Source of the DNA: Streptomyces spiralis
GTDB taxonomy: Bacteria > Actinomycetota > Actinomycetes > Streptomycetales > Streptomycetaceae
Direction: 5' to 3'
Length of the DNA: 64,000 nucleotides
NCBI RefSeq assembly: GCF_014654675.1
Contig: NZ_BNBC01000014.1
Coordinates: 1 to 64,000 of the forward strand
Part shown: one piece after another, positions 7,562-16,042 of the stretch
Numbering within the stretch: position 1 is the first letter of the stretch
Layout: every line of letters starts with the position of its first letter
Program-made: the position numbers and the translations under genes
The notes under the pieces: model-generated
The model's input: only the letters and a program-made list of their open reading frames with translations
What the model was told of the DNA's origin: nothing
Database searches by the model: none

Positions 7562-9202
7562 TCAACGGCCTTGGAGGGACCTGACGTTGTCGCCGAACGT
7601 CCAGCCCTTCGAGCCGTCCCAGTTCAGCGACCACGTCATGAGGCCCTTGAGCCCGCCGCTGAAGGCGTTCCACGACTGGCTCACCAGGCTCGGCGCCATG
7701 TAGCCACCGCCCGCGCCGGGTTGGGCCGGCAGGCCCGGGACCTGCTTGTCGTACGGCACCTTGATCGTGGTGCCCTGGACGACCAGTCCGTTGTTCAGGC
7801 ACGTGGTCTGCGCGGTGAAGCCCGCGACCGTGCCGGCCTCGTACGAATCGCCGGAGCAGCCGTACATGCTGCCGTTGTAGTACTGCATGTTGAGCCACCA
7901 CAGGCGGCCGTTGTCCACGTACTTCTTCACGATCGGCAGGTACGCGCCCCAGATCGAGCCGTAGGTGACGCTGCCGCCGGTGACGTACGCGGTCTCGGGC
8001 GCCATCGTCAGGCCGAATCCGGCCGGCATCTGCGACAGCACGCCGTCGATGATGCGCTCGAGGTTGGCCTGGGAGGCGGAGAGGGTGTTGATGTTGCCGC
8101 TTCCGGACAGGCCGGTCTCGATGTCGATGTCGATCCCGTCGAAGTTGTACTGCTTGAGGATCGGCACGATCGTCGCCACGAACCGGTCCGCGACCGCCTG
8201 CGAGCTGAGGTCGATGCCGGCCGCCGCGCCGCCGATCGACATCAGGATCGTGGCACCCGCGGCCTTGGCCTGGCACATCTCGGCGGGCGTCGGCACCTTG
8301 ACCCCCGTGTCCATGCCGTCCTGCCACTGGACGGTGCCGTCGGAGAGGATCACCGGGAAGGCGGCGTTGATGACGTTGTAGCCGTGCGCGGCGATACGGC
8401 TGTCGGTGATGGGGATCCAACCCATGCCTGGGTGGACGCCGTTGGCGGCGCCGTCCCAGTTCTCCCAGTAGCCCTGCAGGACCTTGCCCGACGGCCTGGG
8501 CTTCGTCGGGCAGGTGCTGCCCGGCGGGGTCGTAGTGGGCGGCGGAGTCGTGGTGGGGGGAGGAGTCGTGGTGGGCGGTGTCGTCGGCGGAGTTGTGGAC
8601 GGGGTGGTGGGGGGTGTGGTCGGGGTTCCGCCGGGTCCGGTGAGCACCACGTCGTCGGCGTAGTAGGCGGGTTGGCCGTACCAGCCGTGCAGGTAGATCG
8701 TCACCGAGGTGGTGTTGGCGCCGGTGGTGAAGTTGACGCTGAGCCGGCCGTACGAGGAGTTGCCCGGCGTCCACGTCGACGGGTCGCTGCCCGCGCCGGT
8801 CCCGGTGGCGCCGAGGTAGACGTAGGAACCCTGGACGTAAGCGCTCAGCGTGTACTGGGAGTTGGGCTGCACGCTGATGGTCTGGGAGCAGTGCGCGTCG
8901 TCCTGGCCGGACGGCGTGGCCTTGAGGGCGCCGGAACCCGAGTGCACCGGGCTCGTCACGGCCGCCGCGCCGGACCCGGCCGAGCACGTCCAGCTCGAAA
9001 GGCCGCTCTCGAAACCGGAGTTGGCCACCAGATTGGTGGTGGCGGCGCCTGCCGAGCCGGAGTTCACCAGGGTGAGGCCGGTGCCGATCACGGCGACCGC
9101 GCCGGCGCCCGCGAGGACGCGCTGCGCGACGGTTGAGCGTGGGGCGGTGCAAGGGTGACCGGTGCCGGCCGGCCCTAGAGGACGCAACCTCCGACGGAAC
9201 AT
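7562..9202 (-). CDS. Secreted GH18 chitinase with N-terminal carbohydrate-binding module
   Basis: A 546-residue exported enzyme. The ATG at 9202 was chosen because AAGGGAG lies about seven bases upstream and a twin-basic signal peptide follows (residues ~1-54, MFRRRL then a hydrophobic core ending SAGAA). Residues ~55-192 form a beta-sandwich carbohydrate-binding module (NLVANSGFESG start, DDVVLTG end, CBM4/9/16-like). A Thr/Pro-rich linker covers ~193-230. The GH18 domain (~232-546) carries FDGIDIDIE with catalytic Glu362, SIGG (~322-325) and MQYYNG. It is a chitinase of the type common in Streptomyces, and the neighbouring chitinase brings a different binding module. A DasR-type site and a promoter lie ~110-150 bases upstream. 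Confidence 0.93.
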   Translation of the reverse strand: MFRRRLRPLGPAGTGHPCTAPRSTVAQRVLAGAGAVAVIGTGLTLVNSGSAGAATTNLVANSGFESGLSSWTCSAGSGAAAVTSPVHSGSGALKATPSGQDDAHCSQTISVQPNSQYTLSAYVQGSYVYLGATGTGAGSDPSTWTPGNSSYGRLSVNFTTGANTTSVTIYLHGWYGQPAYYADDVVLTGPGGTPTTPPTTPSTTPPTTPPTTTPPPTTTPPPTTTPPGSTCPTKPRPSGKVLQGYWENWDGAANGVHPGMGWIPITDSRIAAHGYNVINAAFPVILSDGTVQWQDGMDTGVKVPTPAEMCQAKAAGATILMSIGGAAAGIDLSSQAVADRFVATIVPILKQYNFDGIDIDIETGLSGSGNINTLSASQANLERIIDGVLSQMPAGFGLTMAPETAYVTGGSVTYGSIWGAYLPIVKKYVDNGRLWWLNMQYYNGSMYGCSGDSYEAGTVAGFTAQTTCLNNGLVVQGTTIKVPYDKQVPGLPAQPGAGGGYMAPSLVSQSWNAFSGGLKGLMTWSLNWDGSKGWTFGDNVRSLQGR

Positions 9203-9307
9203 GCTGTGCTCCCTTCTCGCCACGTGCCATGGGCATGGGCAAGCTGTGGAGGGGCGTGACGCCCGGCTCTGGGTGAAGTGGAGACATGCGGCCGTGTGAC
9301 CGTCGGG

Positions 9308-9336
9308 ATCGTAGGGTCGGCGGCAGGGCGCGTCAA
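9308..9336 (-). promoter_or_regulatory. Vegetative promoter of the chitinase operon
   Basis: On the minus strand, TTGACG (9336-9331) is followed after exactly 17 bases by TACGAT (9313-9308). This is a good sigma-HrdB-type -35/-10 pair and implies a leader of about 100 bases before the ATG at 9202. Confidence 0.7.
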
Positions 9337-9337
9337 T

Positions 9338-9349
9338 AGGTCTGGACCA
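9338..9349 (-). promoter_or_regulatory. DasR-responsive (dre-like) chitinase operator
   Basis: The minus strand reads TGGTCCAGACCT. This is the 12-bp element described in Streptomyces chitinase promoters and two mismatches from the palindrome TGGTCTAGACCA bound by DasR, the N-acetylglucosamine-responsive GntR regulator. It abuts the -35 box, which suits repression. Only one copy is visible. Confidence 0.75.
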
Positions 9350-9514
9350 AAGGCGCGGTGAGCCGTGTCCTGCGGTGCCCCGCGATGCCATGACCTGACC
9401 GGTTTCCGTACTCTCCCTGGGAGTACGGGACCTGCCGCCGTTGCCCGACGCGATCGCGGCAGGCGCCATCGTTTTCCGGCGGGCCGCTGAGCCCTGTGCC
9501 TGCGGCGGCGGTGG

Positions 9515-10360
9515 TCACCAGATGTCCGGAGTCGGGATCGCCCGGCTGAAGTCGCCCGCCCGCAGCGCATCCGTCGGGATGGACCAGTGCATCCAGCCGC
9601 CGTCGCCGCCGATCCACCACTCGTCCTGTCCGGAGAGCTGGAGCAGATGGTGGTAGACGTTCGGGTCCTCACCGCCGGGCATCCATGGCCCGCTTCCGGT
9701 GGGGTACACCGGCCGGCCGAAGGCGATGTCCTCGGAGTCGAGCGCGCCCGGCCGTTGCCCCCACTCGGGGAACAGGTCCGCTATGTACATACCGGGCATG
9801 GCCCTGGCCTTGTCGTCAGCCTCGGGGCCCAGGTCGAGGTGGTCCCAGGCCGGGTCCCAGGTGTCGGGAAAGGCGAACCCGGCCGACGCCGCCCACTGCA
9901 CCGGCGCGAAGACGCTCGAGCCGGAGGGCGGGTCCGTCTCGACGGCGTGAGCGGAGCGGGCCGCGATCACCCTGACCACCTGCGGATCGTTGCCGATGAA
10001 CTTGCCCATCAGTGCGTCGGCGACTGGGTCGCGCTGCTCGGATTCGAAGTCGAGGCAGAAGAAGTTGAGCAGGCCCGTCCCGGGCGGGAGGAGACCACCG
10101 AGCCAGGGGGCCAGGGCGTCGGTGTCGAGGACGGCGAGCAGGCTCAGCGGGAAGCCCTCGCAGGTCGGCCAGGGCGTGCCCGGTTCGAGCATGGCCCGGC
10201 CGCCGAACCGGCTGTGGCCCGCGGCCTCGCCGGGTCCGGCTGCGGTGAGCGCGAAGCCGGGGCGGGCAAGGCCGACGAGGCGGGTGGCGAGTTCCACGCC
10301 GACACGCTCGGCGCAGAAGTCACGCAAGGCGCTGAGCGTGGTCTCCGGATTCATGTCCAT
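9515..10360 (-). CDS. DUF1963 (YwqG-like) protein
   Basis: About 281 residues from the ATG at 10360 (MDMNPETT). A GTG at 10501 would add 47 low-complexity residues, and neither start has a convincing RBS. Family-like features are GRAMLEPGTPWPTCEGFPLSLLAVLD near residue 55, PGTGLLNFFCLDFESE, and a C-terminal HHLLQLSGQDEWWIGGDGGWMHWSI block. These fit DUF1963/YwqG, a family of unknown function found widely in actinobacteria. It has no signal or membrane segment. A short gap separates it from the LuxR-type gene on the same strand. Confidence 0.8.
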   Translation of the reverse strand: MDMNPETTLSALRDFCAERVGVELATRLVGLARPGFALTAAGPGEAAGHSRFGGRAMLEPGTPWPTCEGFPLSLLAVLDTDALAPWLGGLLPPGTGLLNFFCLDFESEQRDPVADALMGKFIGNDPQVVRVIAARSAHAVETDPPSGSSVFAPVQWAASAGFAFPDTWDPAWDHLDLGPEADDKARAMPGMYIADLFPEWGQRPGALDSEDIAFGRPVYPTGSGPWMPGGEDPNVYHHLLQLSGQDEWWIGGDGGWMHWSIPTDALRAGDFSRAIPTPDIW

Positions 10361-10508
10361 CCAGGCATCCAAGCACCCGCCTGTGACAGGGCCACCTCCG
10401 CCGAAGTCGGCATAGGTCGCGAAGTCGACGGCTCCACCACTGGCCGGCGCCATCGAACTCCCGGCGTTAGCGTTAGGGACTCCTTGAATCGATGTCGGCA
10501 CGCGAGAC

Positions 10509-11666
10509 TCAACGTCGCGCTCGCGTGGTCATGAGCCGTCCGTCGGTCGAGAGCGGTGGGTTCGTGATGACGGGCAGGTGGTGTCGGGTGAACAGCTCCG
10601 TGCAGAGTTCGACACGATTGCCGACACCGGTCTTCGCGAACACCTTGCGCATGTGGTCATTGACCGTCTGCTCCCGAATGTGCAGGGAGTTCGCGATCTC
10701 GGCGTATGTGCGGCCCAGGACGACCAGTTGGGCGATCTGGCGTTCCCGGGGTGTCAGCCCGTAGCCGTTGAGGACGAGAGCGGTCAGGGACGCGGGCCGG
10801 CTCGGCGTCAGGGATGCGATGATCGCCTCTTCGCCTGCCGGAGCATCAGGCCAGGCGCTGATGGTGAGCCAACGTCCGGTGCTGAGGTGGACGCGGGCGG
10901 ACACCGGCTGCCCGGAAAGGCTGTGCCGCGCGCGGCTGAGTACCGCTGTCAGGGTGTGGTTGGTCGACGCACCGGGAACGCGGTGCCGTTCGGAGATCTG
11001 CGAGAGCCAGTAGTCCGCGATCCGGCTGACGTAGGTGATCCGTCCCTCCGGACTGGCTATGACCAGGCCGGGGGCGTCCGGGACCTCGGTGTCGTCGATG
11101 CCTTTCAGGAGCAGGGCTCTGCGCAGGTCGGTGGCGACCGGGGAACTGATCGCCTGGGCACGCTCCACGTCTTTCGCGGTGAAAGGTGTCGAGCGCTTCG
11201 CTCGGCACAGGACCAGAAGGCCCCACGTGTGGCCGTCCGCTTTGAGGGCGACGCGCAGTTCGTCGGCCAGCCCCGCAGGCGAGAGAACGTCCTGGAAGTA
11301 GACGCTCTGCGCCAGGTCGCCGCGTGTCGAGGCGCTGAGCAGGCTACTGGATGTCGGGCGTCTCGCGAGGACGCGGATGTTGTCCACGCCGATCTGCTCG
11401 CCGTGCTCGATCTCGAACAGGCGAGGCATCACCTCGGCGGGGAAGCCGTGCTCGTGCAGGCCGCCGGTGTCCAGGAGGGTCGCCGGATCGAGCATCACGG
11501 CGCACCACACGTCAGCCGGCACCTGACGCAGCAGGGAGTGGGCGGCGGTGTTCAGGACGTCCAGCGGCTCCGCTTCCGCTGCGGCGGCCGGTACGTGCTC
11601 GTCGGTGGGCAATGCGACTGAACTTCCCCGTGTGGATCCGGAGTTGCGTACGCGGCGCGGGAGCAT
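10509..11666 (-). CDS. GAF-domain LuxR family transcriptional regulator
   Basis: About 385 residues. The N-terminal two thirds resemble a GAF-type sensor region (LLRQVPADVWCAVMLDP, then VLSPAGLADELRVALKADGHTWGLLVL). The C-terminal ~65 residues are a clear LuxR/FixJ helix-turn-helix (LTPRERQIAQLVVLGRTYAEIA, then LHIREQTVNDHMRKVFAKTGV). The start at 11666 is the most economical ATG; another at 11699 is in frame. It lies divergent from the three-gene module at 11877-13680, with the intergenic space between their starts, so it is a candidate regulator of that module. The ligand is unknown. Confidence 0.82.
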   Translation of the reverse strand: MLPRRVRNSGSTRGSSVALPTDEHVPAAAAEAEPLDVLNTAAHSLLRQVPADVWCAVMLDPATLLDTGGLHEHGFPAEVMPRLFEIEHGEQIGVDNIRVLARRPTSSSLLSASTRGDLAQSVYFQDVLSPAGLADELRVALKADGHTWGLLVLCRAKRSTPFTAKDVERAQAISSPVATDLRRALLLKGIDDTEVPDAPGLVIASPEGRITYVSRIADYWLSQISERHRVPGASTNHTLTAVLSRARHSLSGQPVSARVHLSTGRWLTISAWPDAPAGEEAIIASLTPSRPASLTALVLNGYGLTPRERQIAQLVVLGRTYAEIANSLHIREQTVNDHMRKVFAKTGVGNRVELCTELFTRHHLPVITNPPLSTDGRLMTTRARR

Positions 11667-11876
11667 GCCCGGAAGTGTACGGCCGTATCCCAGATGCATG
11701 GGATGTCGCGATGATGTGTTGTGGCCGTATCGTGAACAAGCTGGTCGGTCCGCTTCTGAACCTCGACGACGTCCGCCGGCAGCCCGACGCGGCCGGGGCG
11801 AACCACGCACCACACGCGCCGCTGAGGTCTTCGGCCGTGAGCGCTCTTGGAGAACACCAGTCAGGGGGTGGTTGCT

Positions 11877-12467
11877 GTGCTCGAGCAATTCCACGACGCG
11901 AAGAAGAGCGCGAAGTCCGCGGTCAAGAGCGCCACGAGAGCAGCCGGCGTCGTCGGCGGTGCGGCGGGCGCACTGCCCGTTCCGATGGTGGATGTCGCAG
12001 TGATCGCTCCGATCCAGATCCACATGATCCGGTCGATCGCCGATGCCTACGGCCTCCCCGAGTGCGAGCGCGCGGCCGTAGGGCCGATCTCCCTCCTGCT
12101 GGGAGCCGGTACGGCGAAGCTCAGCCGAGCCGCTGCGGAGCGAGCCACGCACATGGTTCTGCGTCAGTTCGCGAAGGTCTTGGCCGAACGGGCCGTCCGG
12201 TTCGTGCCCGTGGTCGGCGCGGCCGTCGGCGCGACCATGTCCGCGACCGTGGCAGTTGCCGCGACCAAGGCCCTCGGCGAAGCGTGGATCAAGGTCTGCG
12301 AGTACGCCTTGAGCAATGAGCTCAAGAAGCTCGACGCCTTTCTCGAGTCGGACATGGGGAAGCTCCTGATCGATGTTCTGAACAAACTGGGATACAAGGC
12401 GCTTCTCGACACCCTGATCACGGACGCGAGGCTCCGGCAGAAGATCGCCGATCTGAGCGGCAACTGA
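11877..12467 (+). CDS. DUF697-like membrane-associated protein
   Basis: 196 residues from a GTG at 11877, with AGGGGGT about ten bases upstream (an in-frame TTG at 11847 is possible). An amphipathic Lys/Ala/Ser-rich N-terminus (KKSAKSAVKSATRAAG) leads into two hydrophobic helices. One contains ALPVPMVDVAVIAPIQIHMI, the other VRFVPVVGAAVGATMSATVAVAATK. A charged C-terminal helix ends the protein. The PVP..D...I.PIQ..MI..IA..YG pattern resembles the DUF697 membrane domain that often accompanies small GTPase-like proteins, but no GTPase is present. First gene of a three-gene co-directional module. Confidence 0.7.
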   Translation: MLEQFHDAKKSAKSAVKSATRAAGVVGGAAGALPVPMVDVAVIAPIQIHMIRSIADAYGLPECERAAVGPISLLLGAGTAKLSRAAAERATHMVLRQFAKVLAERAVRFVPVVGAAVGATMSATVAVAATKALGEAWIKVCEYALSNELKKLDAFLESDMGKLLIDVLNKLGYKALLDTLITDARLRQKIADLSGN

Positions 12468-12510
12468 AACGGCCTCCATCAAGCACGTCACTCACGCGGG
12501 GAGTTCACAG

Positions 12511-12951
12511 ATGCCCTGGTCGATCGTTCCCAGCATGGCAGCCGGCCGCATGGCGGGAGCGGCGGGCCGTCGTCTCGGCAGGCACATCTCCACTGCCCTG
12601 AAGCTGTCGCAGGAGGGGGAGAACTTCACCGTCAGGCTCTGCGGTGCCGTCCTCGGCGGTGCGGCGTCCGCGATCGTGTCCGCCATCCTGGTCGACCCGG
12701 TCGGCCTGGCCGGAGCCGCCGCGGCGAATCCCGACACGTTCGGCGCCGACGCGGCGCCCACCGCGCATCCGACGTCTCCCTCGAACGGCGACACCCCCCA
12801 TGGCGGCACCACCCCCCACTTCGGGTACGAGGGCCGCTATCCGCAAGGCGTCGACCACAACGGCAACAACGTCATCCAAAGCAGCACTGGTGGCCCGGTC
12901 CTCAAAGACACCGGACAGCCGGTGGACCCCGGAGACGTCACCTGGAGCTGA
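12511..12951 (+). CDS. Small protein with one membrane segment, unknown function
   Basis: 146 residues with GGGGAG ahead of the ATG. The N-terminal ~40 residues are basic (RRLGRHISTALKLSQEG). A hydrophobic Ala/Val/Gly-rich segment at ~42-72 (LCGAVLGGAASAIVSAILVD) is the only membrane span. The C-terminal half is Pro/Gly/His/Asn-rich and apparently disordered. No family is recognised. It lies 43 bases after the DUF697-like gene and 75 bases before the next gene, so probably in the same operon. A partner or adaptor role is inference. Confidence 0.6.
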   Translation: MPWSIVPSMAAGRMAGAAGRRLGRHISTALKLSQEGENFTVRLCGAVLGGAASAIVSAILVDPVGLAGAAAANPDTFGADAAPTAHPTSPSNGDTPHGGTTPHFGYEGRYPQGVDHNGNNVIQSSTGGPVLKDTGQPVDPGDVTWS

Positions 12952-13026
12952 CTCGACAGCAGTACTGCCCGTTCATGCGCAGACGGACACGGACACGGGT
13001 GACAAGAGCGCGAGGGGAGCAGCACC

Positions 13027-13680
13027 ATGCAACTGCCGGAGAAGCTGATCTTCAAGGCCATCGCAGCCGCTCTCGGGGACGCGGACGAGGTCCTCCAGGA
13101 CACGAAGCGGTGGAAGTCCGTGGGCCGATGGAAGTGGTGGCAGAGCAGCCAGGCCGTCGGGTTGGCCGCGGCCGGCACCCTCATCCCGGGAACATGGCTG
13201 GTGGCGGCACCCGCCTCCCTGGTCTTCACCTACCGCAAGATGGCTCACATCGCGTGGGCGATCGGTCAGGACATGAACGCCGAGGTCGAGCCGGTCAACG
13301 ACATCCTGCTGATCACCGGTCTGTGGACCGGCGCGATTTCGACGGACACCCTGGCAGCGGCCGGTGCCGCATGCAAGGAACTCGACCTGGAAGCCCTGAA
13401 AGCGAGTGGCACCGTCGAGGAGTTGGCGGTCACACGCTCGCTGCTCGAGCAGGCCGTCCCGGGCTTCTTCAGCATGCTGGGGGTGAAGCTGGGCGTGTAC
13501 GTCGCCGGCGAGGTCGGCGCGGGCTTCGCGCCGGTCGTCGGGGCCACGATCATCGGGGGCGTCACAGCCGCGACCGTGGACGCCTTCGCCGATCACGCCA
13601 GACAGTTCTACACCCACAAGCGCGCCGCCGGCCGAGCACAGCGCGTCCGCGGCGCCGTCCCGGCCGACAAAACAACCTGA
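13027..13680 (+). CDS. EcsC-like membrane-associated protein
   Basis: 217 residues with GAGGGGAG ahead of the ATG. It begins with an amphipathic helix (LPEKLIFKAIAAALGDADEV). Hydrophobic stretches follow at ~47-67 (LAAAGTLIPGTWLVAAPASL), ~93-115 and ~165-190 (GAGFAPVVGATIIGGVTAAT), and a basic tail closes it. The G.G.AP..GA..GG....T pattern near the C-terminus resembles EcsC-family proteins, which are poorly characterised membrane-associated proteins. It is the last gene of the 11877-13680 module, and two members share a glycine-rich helical-hairpin plan. A hairpin follows its stop. Confidence 0.6.
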   Translation: MQLPEKLIFKAIAAALGDADEVLQDTKRWKSVGRWKWWQSSQAVGLAAAGTLIPGTWLVAAPASLVFTYRKMAHIAWAIGQDMNAEVEPVNDILLITGLWTGAISTDTLAAAGAACKELDLEALKASGTVEELAVTRSLLEQAVPGFFSMLGVKLGVYVAGEVGAGFAPVVGATIIGGVTAATVDAFADHARQFYTHKRAAGRAQRVRGAVPADKTT

Positions 13681-13689
13681 CGGAAAGGT

Positions 13690-13723
13690 CCGGGTCCACG
13701 ACGAAGCCATGTTCCGGACCCGG
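13690..13723. terminator. Terminator between convergent genes
   Basis: CCGGGTCC and GGACCCGG (8-bp stem, 18-base loop) lie between the stop of the plus-strand module and the stop of the minus-strand LysE gene, and could serve both. Confidence 0.55.
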
Positions 13724-13741
13724 GAACGACCTCGGCCCGCG

Positions 13742-14371
13742 TCAGCCCTCGAGTGCCATCCGAAGGCCGAGGAGGAGCAGCACACCGCCGGAGACCTGCT
13801 CGAGGCGCCTGCGCACCCCGGCTCGGGAGAAGACCTTCTTCAACCGGCCGACGAACCACACGTACAGCCCGTAGTAGCCGACCTCGAAGATCGCCCAGAT
13901 CGCCGCCAGGGCGATCATGGTGGGCAGGTGAGGGGCGCTCGCGGGCACGAACTGCGGGAGGAAGGACATCGCGAAAACCGCGGCCTTGGGGTTGGCCAGG
14001 TTCAGCAGCAGGCCCGAACGGTACGAGGTCCATCCCGAGCGCACTGCCGTTGCCTCCTGGTCGTCCTCCTCCCCATGCCCTCGGCGGGCGTCCAGCAGCG
14101 CCTTGACGCCGAACACGACCAGCGTCACGGCGCCGGCGATCCGCATGACGTCGTACGCCAACCGGGAGGCCATGAGCAGCGCGGTGAGCCCCAGTGCGGC
14201 GACGACGCCCCAGATGAACACGCCGGTCTCGTTGCCCAGCACAGTGAGAAAACCGGCGCGCCTGCTCCGCAGGGACTGCCGGATGATCAGCATGGTGCTC
14301 GGGCCCGGCGAGGCCGCGATCAGCGTGCAGGCGCCGAGGAAGGCGAGAAGGGTGCTCAGCATGCGCCCCAT
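13742..14371 (-). CDS. LysE/RhtB family amino-acid exporter
   Basis: 209 residues (an in-frame ATG at 14362 would remove three). Six hydrophobic helices are visible, beginning LSTLLAFLGACTLIAASPGPSTMLIIRQSL. The SPGPST signature near residue 21 and the GLLLNLANPKAAVFAMSFLPQF block near residue 120 are diagnostic of the LysE/RhtB superfamily. These proteins export amino acids or related metabolites across the inner membrane. The acetyltransferase gene lies 75 bases upstream on the same strand. The substrate cannot be predicted. Confidence 0.9.
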   Translation of the reverse strand: MGRMLSTLLAFLGACTLIAASPGPSTMLIIRQSLRSRRAGFLTVLGNETGVFIWGVVAALGLTALLMASRLAYDVMRIAGAVTLVVFGVKALLDARRGHGEEDDQEATAVRSGWTSYRSGLLLNLANPKAAVFAMSFLPQFVPASAPHLPTMIALAAIWAIFEVGYYGLYVWFVGRLKKVFSRAGVRRRLEQVSGGVLLLLGLRMALEG

Positions 14372-14446
14372 CGTGGGTGCCGCCCACCCATCGTGTCCAT
14401 AGCATTTGCCGCCTGTGGCCTCACACGGGAGCTCCTGCCTCGCGCC

Positions 14447-15097
14447 TCACGCGTGCGGGGCGTCGGGGGCGGCGGCCTCCAGATCGGCGATGGTGCCCGA
14501 CATGATCGTCCGCACGTGCTCGGTGATGTGCTCCGCGGGCCAGTCCCACCAGGCCACGGCCAGGAGCCGGGCGATCTCCTGGGCGTTGTAGCGGGTGCGG
14601 ATGAGGCGGGCCGGGTTGCCGCCGACGATGCCGTAGTCGGGTACGTCGCCGGTGACCACGGCGCCGGTGCCGACGATCGCGCCGTGCCCGATCCGTACGC
14701 CCGGCATGACGGTCGTGCCGTGGCCGAACCACACGTCGTTGCCGACGACGGTGTCCCCTCGGTCGGGCAGCCCGGTGAGCAGGTCGAAGTGTTCCGACCA
14801 GGAGCCGCCCATGGTGGGGAAGGGGAAGGTCGAGGGGCCGTCCATACGGTGGTTTGCGCCGTTCATGATGAACCGCACGCCGGTGCCCAGCGCACAGAAC
14901 TTGCCGATGATCAGCTTCTCCGGACCGTAGTGGTAGAGCACGTTGCGGGTCTCGAACGCGGTCGCGTCGTCCGGGTCGTCGTAGTAGGAGTACTCACCGA
15001 CCTCGATCAGCGGGGACTTCACCAGCGGCTTGAGCAGCACCACCCGCGGCTGCTCGGGCATCGGATGGAGGACTGTCGGGTCGGCGGGGACAGGCAT
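14447..15097 (-). CDS. CatB/Vat-type hexapeptide-repeat acetyltransferase
   Basis: 216 residues from the ATG at 15097. The C-terminal half is a left-handed parallel beta-helix with hexapeptide repeats (VVGNDVWFGHGTTVMPGVRI, then GHGAIVGTGAVVTGDVPDYG). The NGANHRMDG segment carries the catalytic-type His of the xenobiotic acetyltransferase group, and GGNPARLIR closes the helix. Such enzymes transfer acetyl from acetyl-CoA to chloramphenicol, streptogramin A or other hydroxyl groups. Homologues in Streptomyces are often unlinked to resistance, so resistance is only a possibility. It is cytoplasmic. Confidence 0.87.
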   Translation of the reverse strand: MPVPADPTVLHPMPEQPRVVLLKPLVKSPLIEVGEYSYYDDPDDATAFETRNVLYHYGPEKLIIGKFCALGTGVRFIMNGANHRMDGPSTFPFPTMGGSWSEHFDLLTGLPDRGDTVVGNDVWFGHGTTVMPGVRIGHGAIVGTGAVVTGDVPDYGIVGGNPARLIRTRYNAQEIARLLAVAWWDWPAEHITEHVRTIMSGTIADLEAAAPDAPHA

Positions 15098-15218
15098 GGC
15101 GGGTGATTCCTCAGCGATTGCGGATCGGTGAACCGGTCCATGATCCCCCACTGAGCCGTCTGCGACACCGCTTCGGCCATGGCCCGCCGGTTCCGGGCGG
15201 CGGAGCTCCACCATGGCC

Positions 15219-15833
15219 TCAGTCGGGTGCGGGTGCCGCTCCGCCGGGACCCGGCCACGCCAGGAGGTTCGCCAGCAGTTCCGCCTGCTCGATGGCGTCG
15301 TCCAGGGCGTGGTGGGTGTGCCGGCGCCGGGACAGCAGATGCCGCGGCATCGTGCCCTTGGCCACCGCCCGCAACGGCAGCCCGGCTTTGGTGGCGTACA
15401 GCGTCTTCATGTCCAGGCAGCCGGAGTGCCCGAAGGGGCTCTCGCCGGTGAAACGGATCAGGTACCAGTAGAGGAACGTCCAGTCGTACGACGCCGGATA
15501 GCCGCACATCACCGGTTGGGCGCCGACGCTCACCGCACGCACCCACGCGCTGAACTCGGCGAGCGCGACCGCCGGTTCGGTGCCCTCGGCGGCCAGCCGG
15601 TCCCGGTCCAGGCCGCTCACCGCCAGCGCCTCCGGGACGAAGTCCGCGGAGATCGGCCGTAGTTCGCGGTAGAAGGTGTGCTCCTCCGGGTCCGCCGGTG
15701 TGAAGCCGTCGGCGTCCTGGGTGCCGGCCACCGCCGCGCCGAGGCTCAGCATCGAGTACGGCCCCGGGATCGGCCCGTCGGCCTCGATGTCGACGGAGAT
15801 GCAACGGCTGGGCTTGACGCGTCGTGCGGGCAT
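15219..15833 (-). CDS. DEDDh-type 3'-5' exonuclease (RNase T/epsilon-like)
   Basis: 204 residues. The N-terminal CISVDIEADG gives the first metal-binding Asp-Glu pair (ExoI motif). CGYPASYDWTFLYWYL carries the middle Asp (ExoII), and HTHHALDDAIEQAELL supplies the final His and Asp (ExoIII). This is the complete DEDDh set, expected to bind two metal ions and remove 3' nucleotides. The substrate (DNA or RNA) is not evident. It has no signal peptide. The start at 15833 is the first ATG before the conserved strand. Confidence 0.82.
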   Translation of the reverse strand: MPARRVKPSRCISVDIEADGPIPGPYSMLSLGAAVAGTQDADGFTPADPEEHTFYRELRPISADFVPEALAVSGLDRDRLAAEGTEPAVALAEFSAWVRAVSVGAQPVMCGYPASYDWTFLYWYLIRFTGESPFGHSGCLDMKTLYATKAGLPLRAVAKGTMPRHLLSRRRHTHHALDDAIEQAELLANLLAWPGPGGAAPAPD

Positions 15834-15871
15834 GGGACCGGAGCATGGCAGCCACCGGCGGTGTCACGCAT

Positions 15872-16042
15872 CCGAATTCGGGTGCCGACCCGGAGACCAA
15901 GGCCGCCGAGCCGAATTGCAAGGCGCCGAGCCGAACTCAGGCGCCGACCCGAGTTCAGGGCGCCAGCCGTATCGAGGGCGCCAGCCGTATTGAGGGCGCC
16001 GGGCCGGATTCTGGTGGCACCTGGCCGAAATCAGGTGCGCGG
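15872..16042. repeat. Nine degenerate 17-21-bp tandem units
   Basis: Roughly nine tandem units with consensus GCCGAATTCAGGGCGCCGA. The best copies are 15910-15929, 15930-15947, 15948-15965, 15966-15983 and 15984-16000; the pair at 15966 and 15984 differs by one base. The array fills the space between the exonuclease start and the AraC-family stop codon and overlaps the latter's last codons. It is not a CRISPR: the units are contiguous, with no spacers. Confidence 0.8.

Noticed and set aside
14447-15097. Antibiotic resistance gene
   Set aside because: The acetyltransferase fold is clear, but homologues in Streptomyces are common without resistance and no resistance context is present.
15872-16042. 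CRISPR array
   Set aside because: Units are contiguous, degenerate and without spacers.
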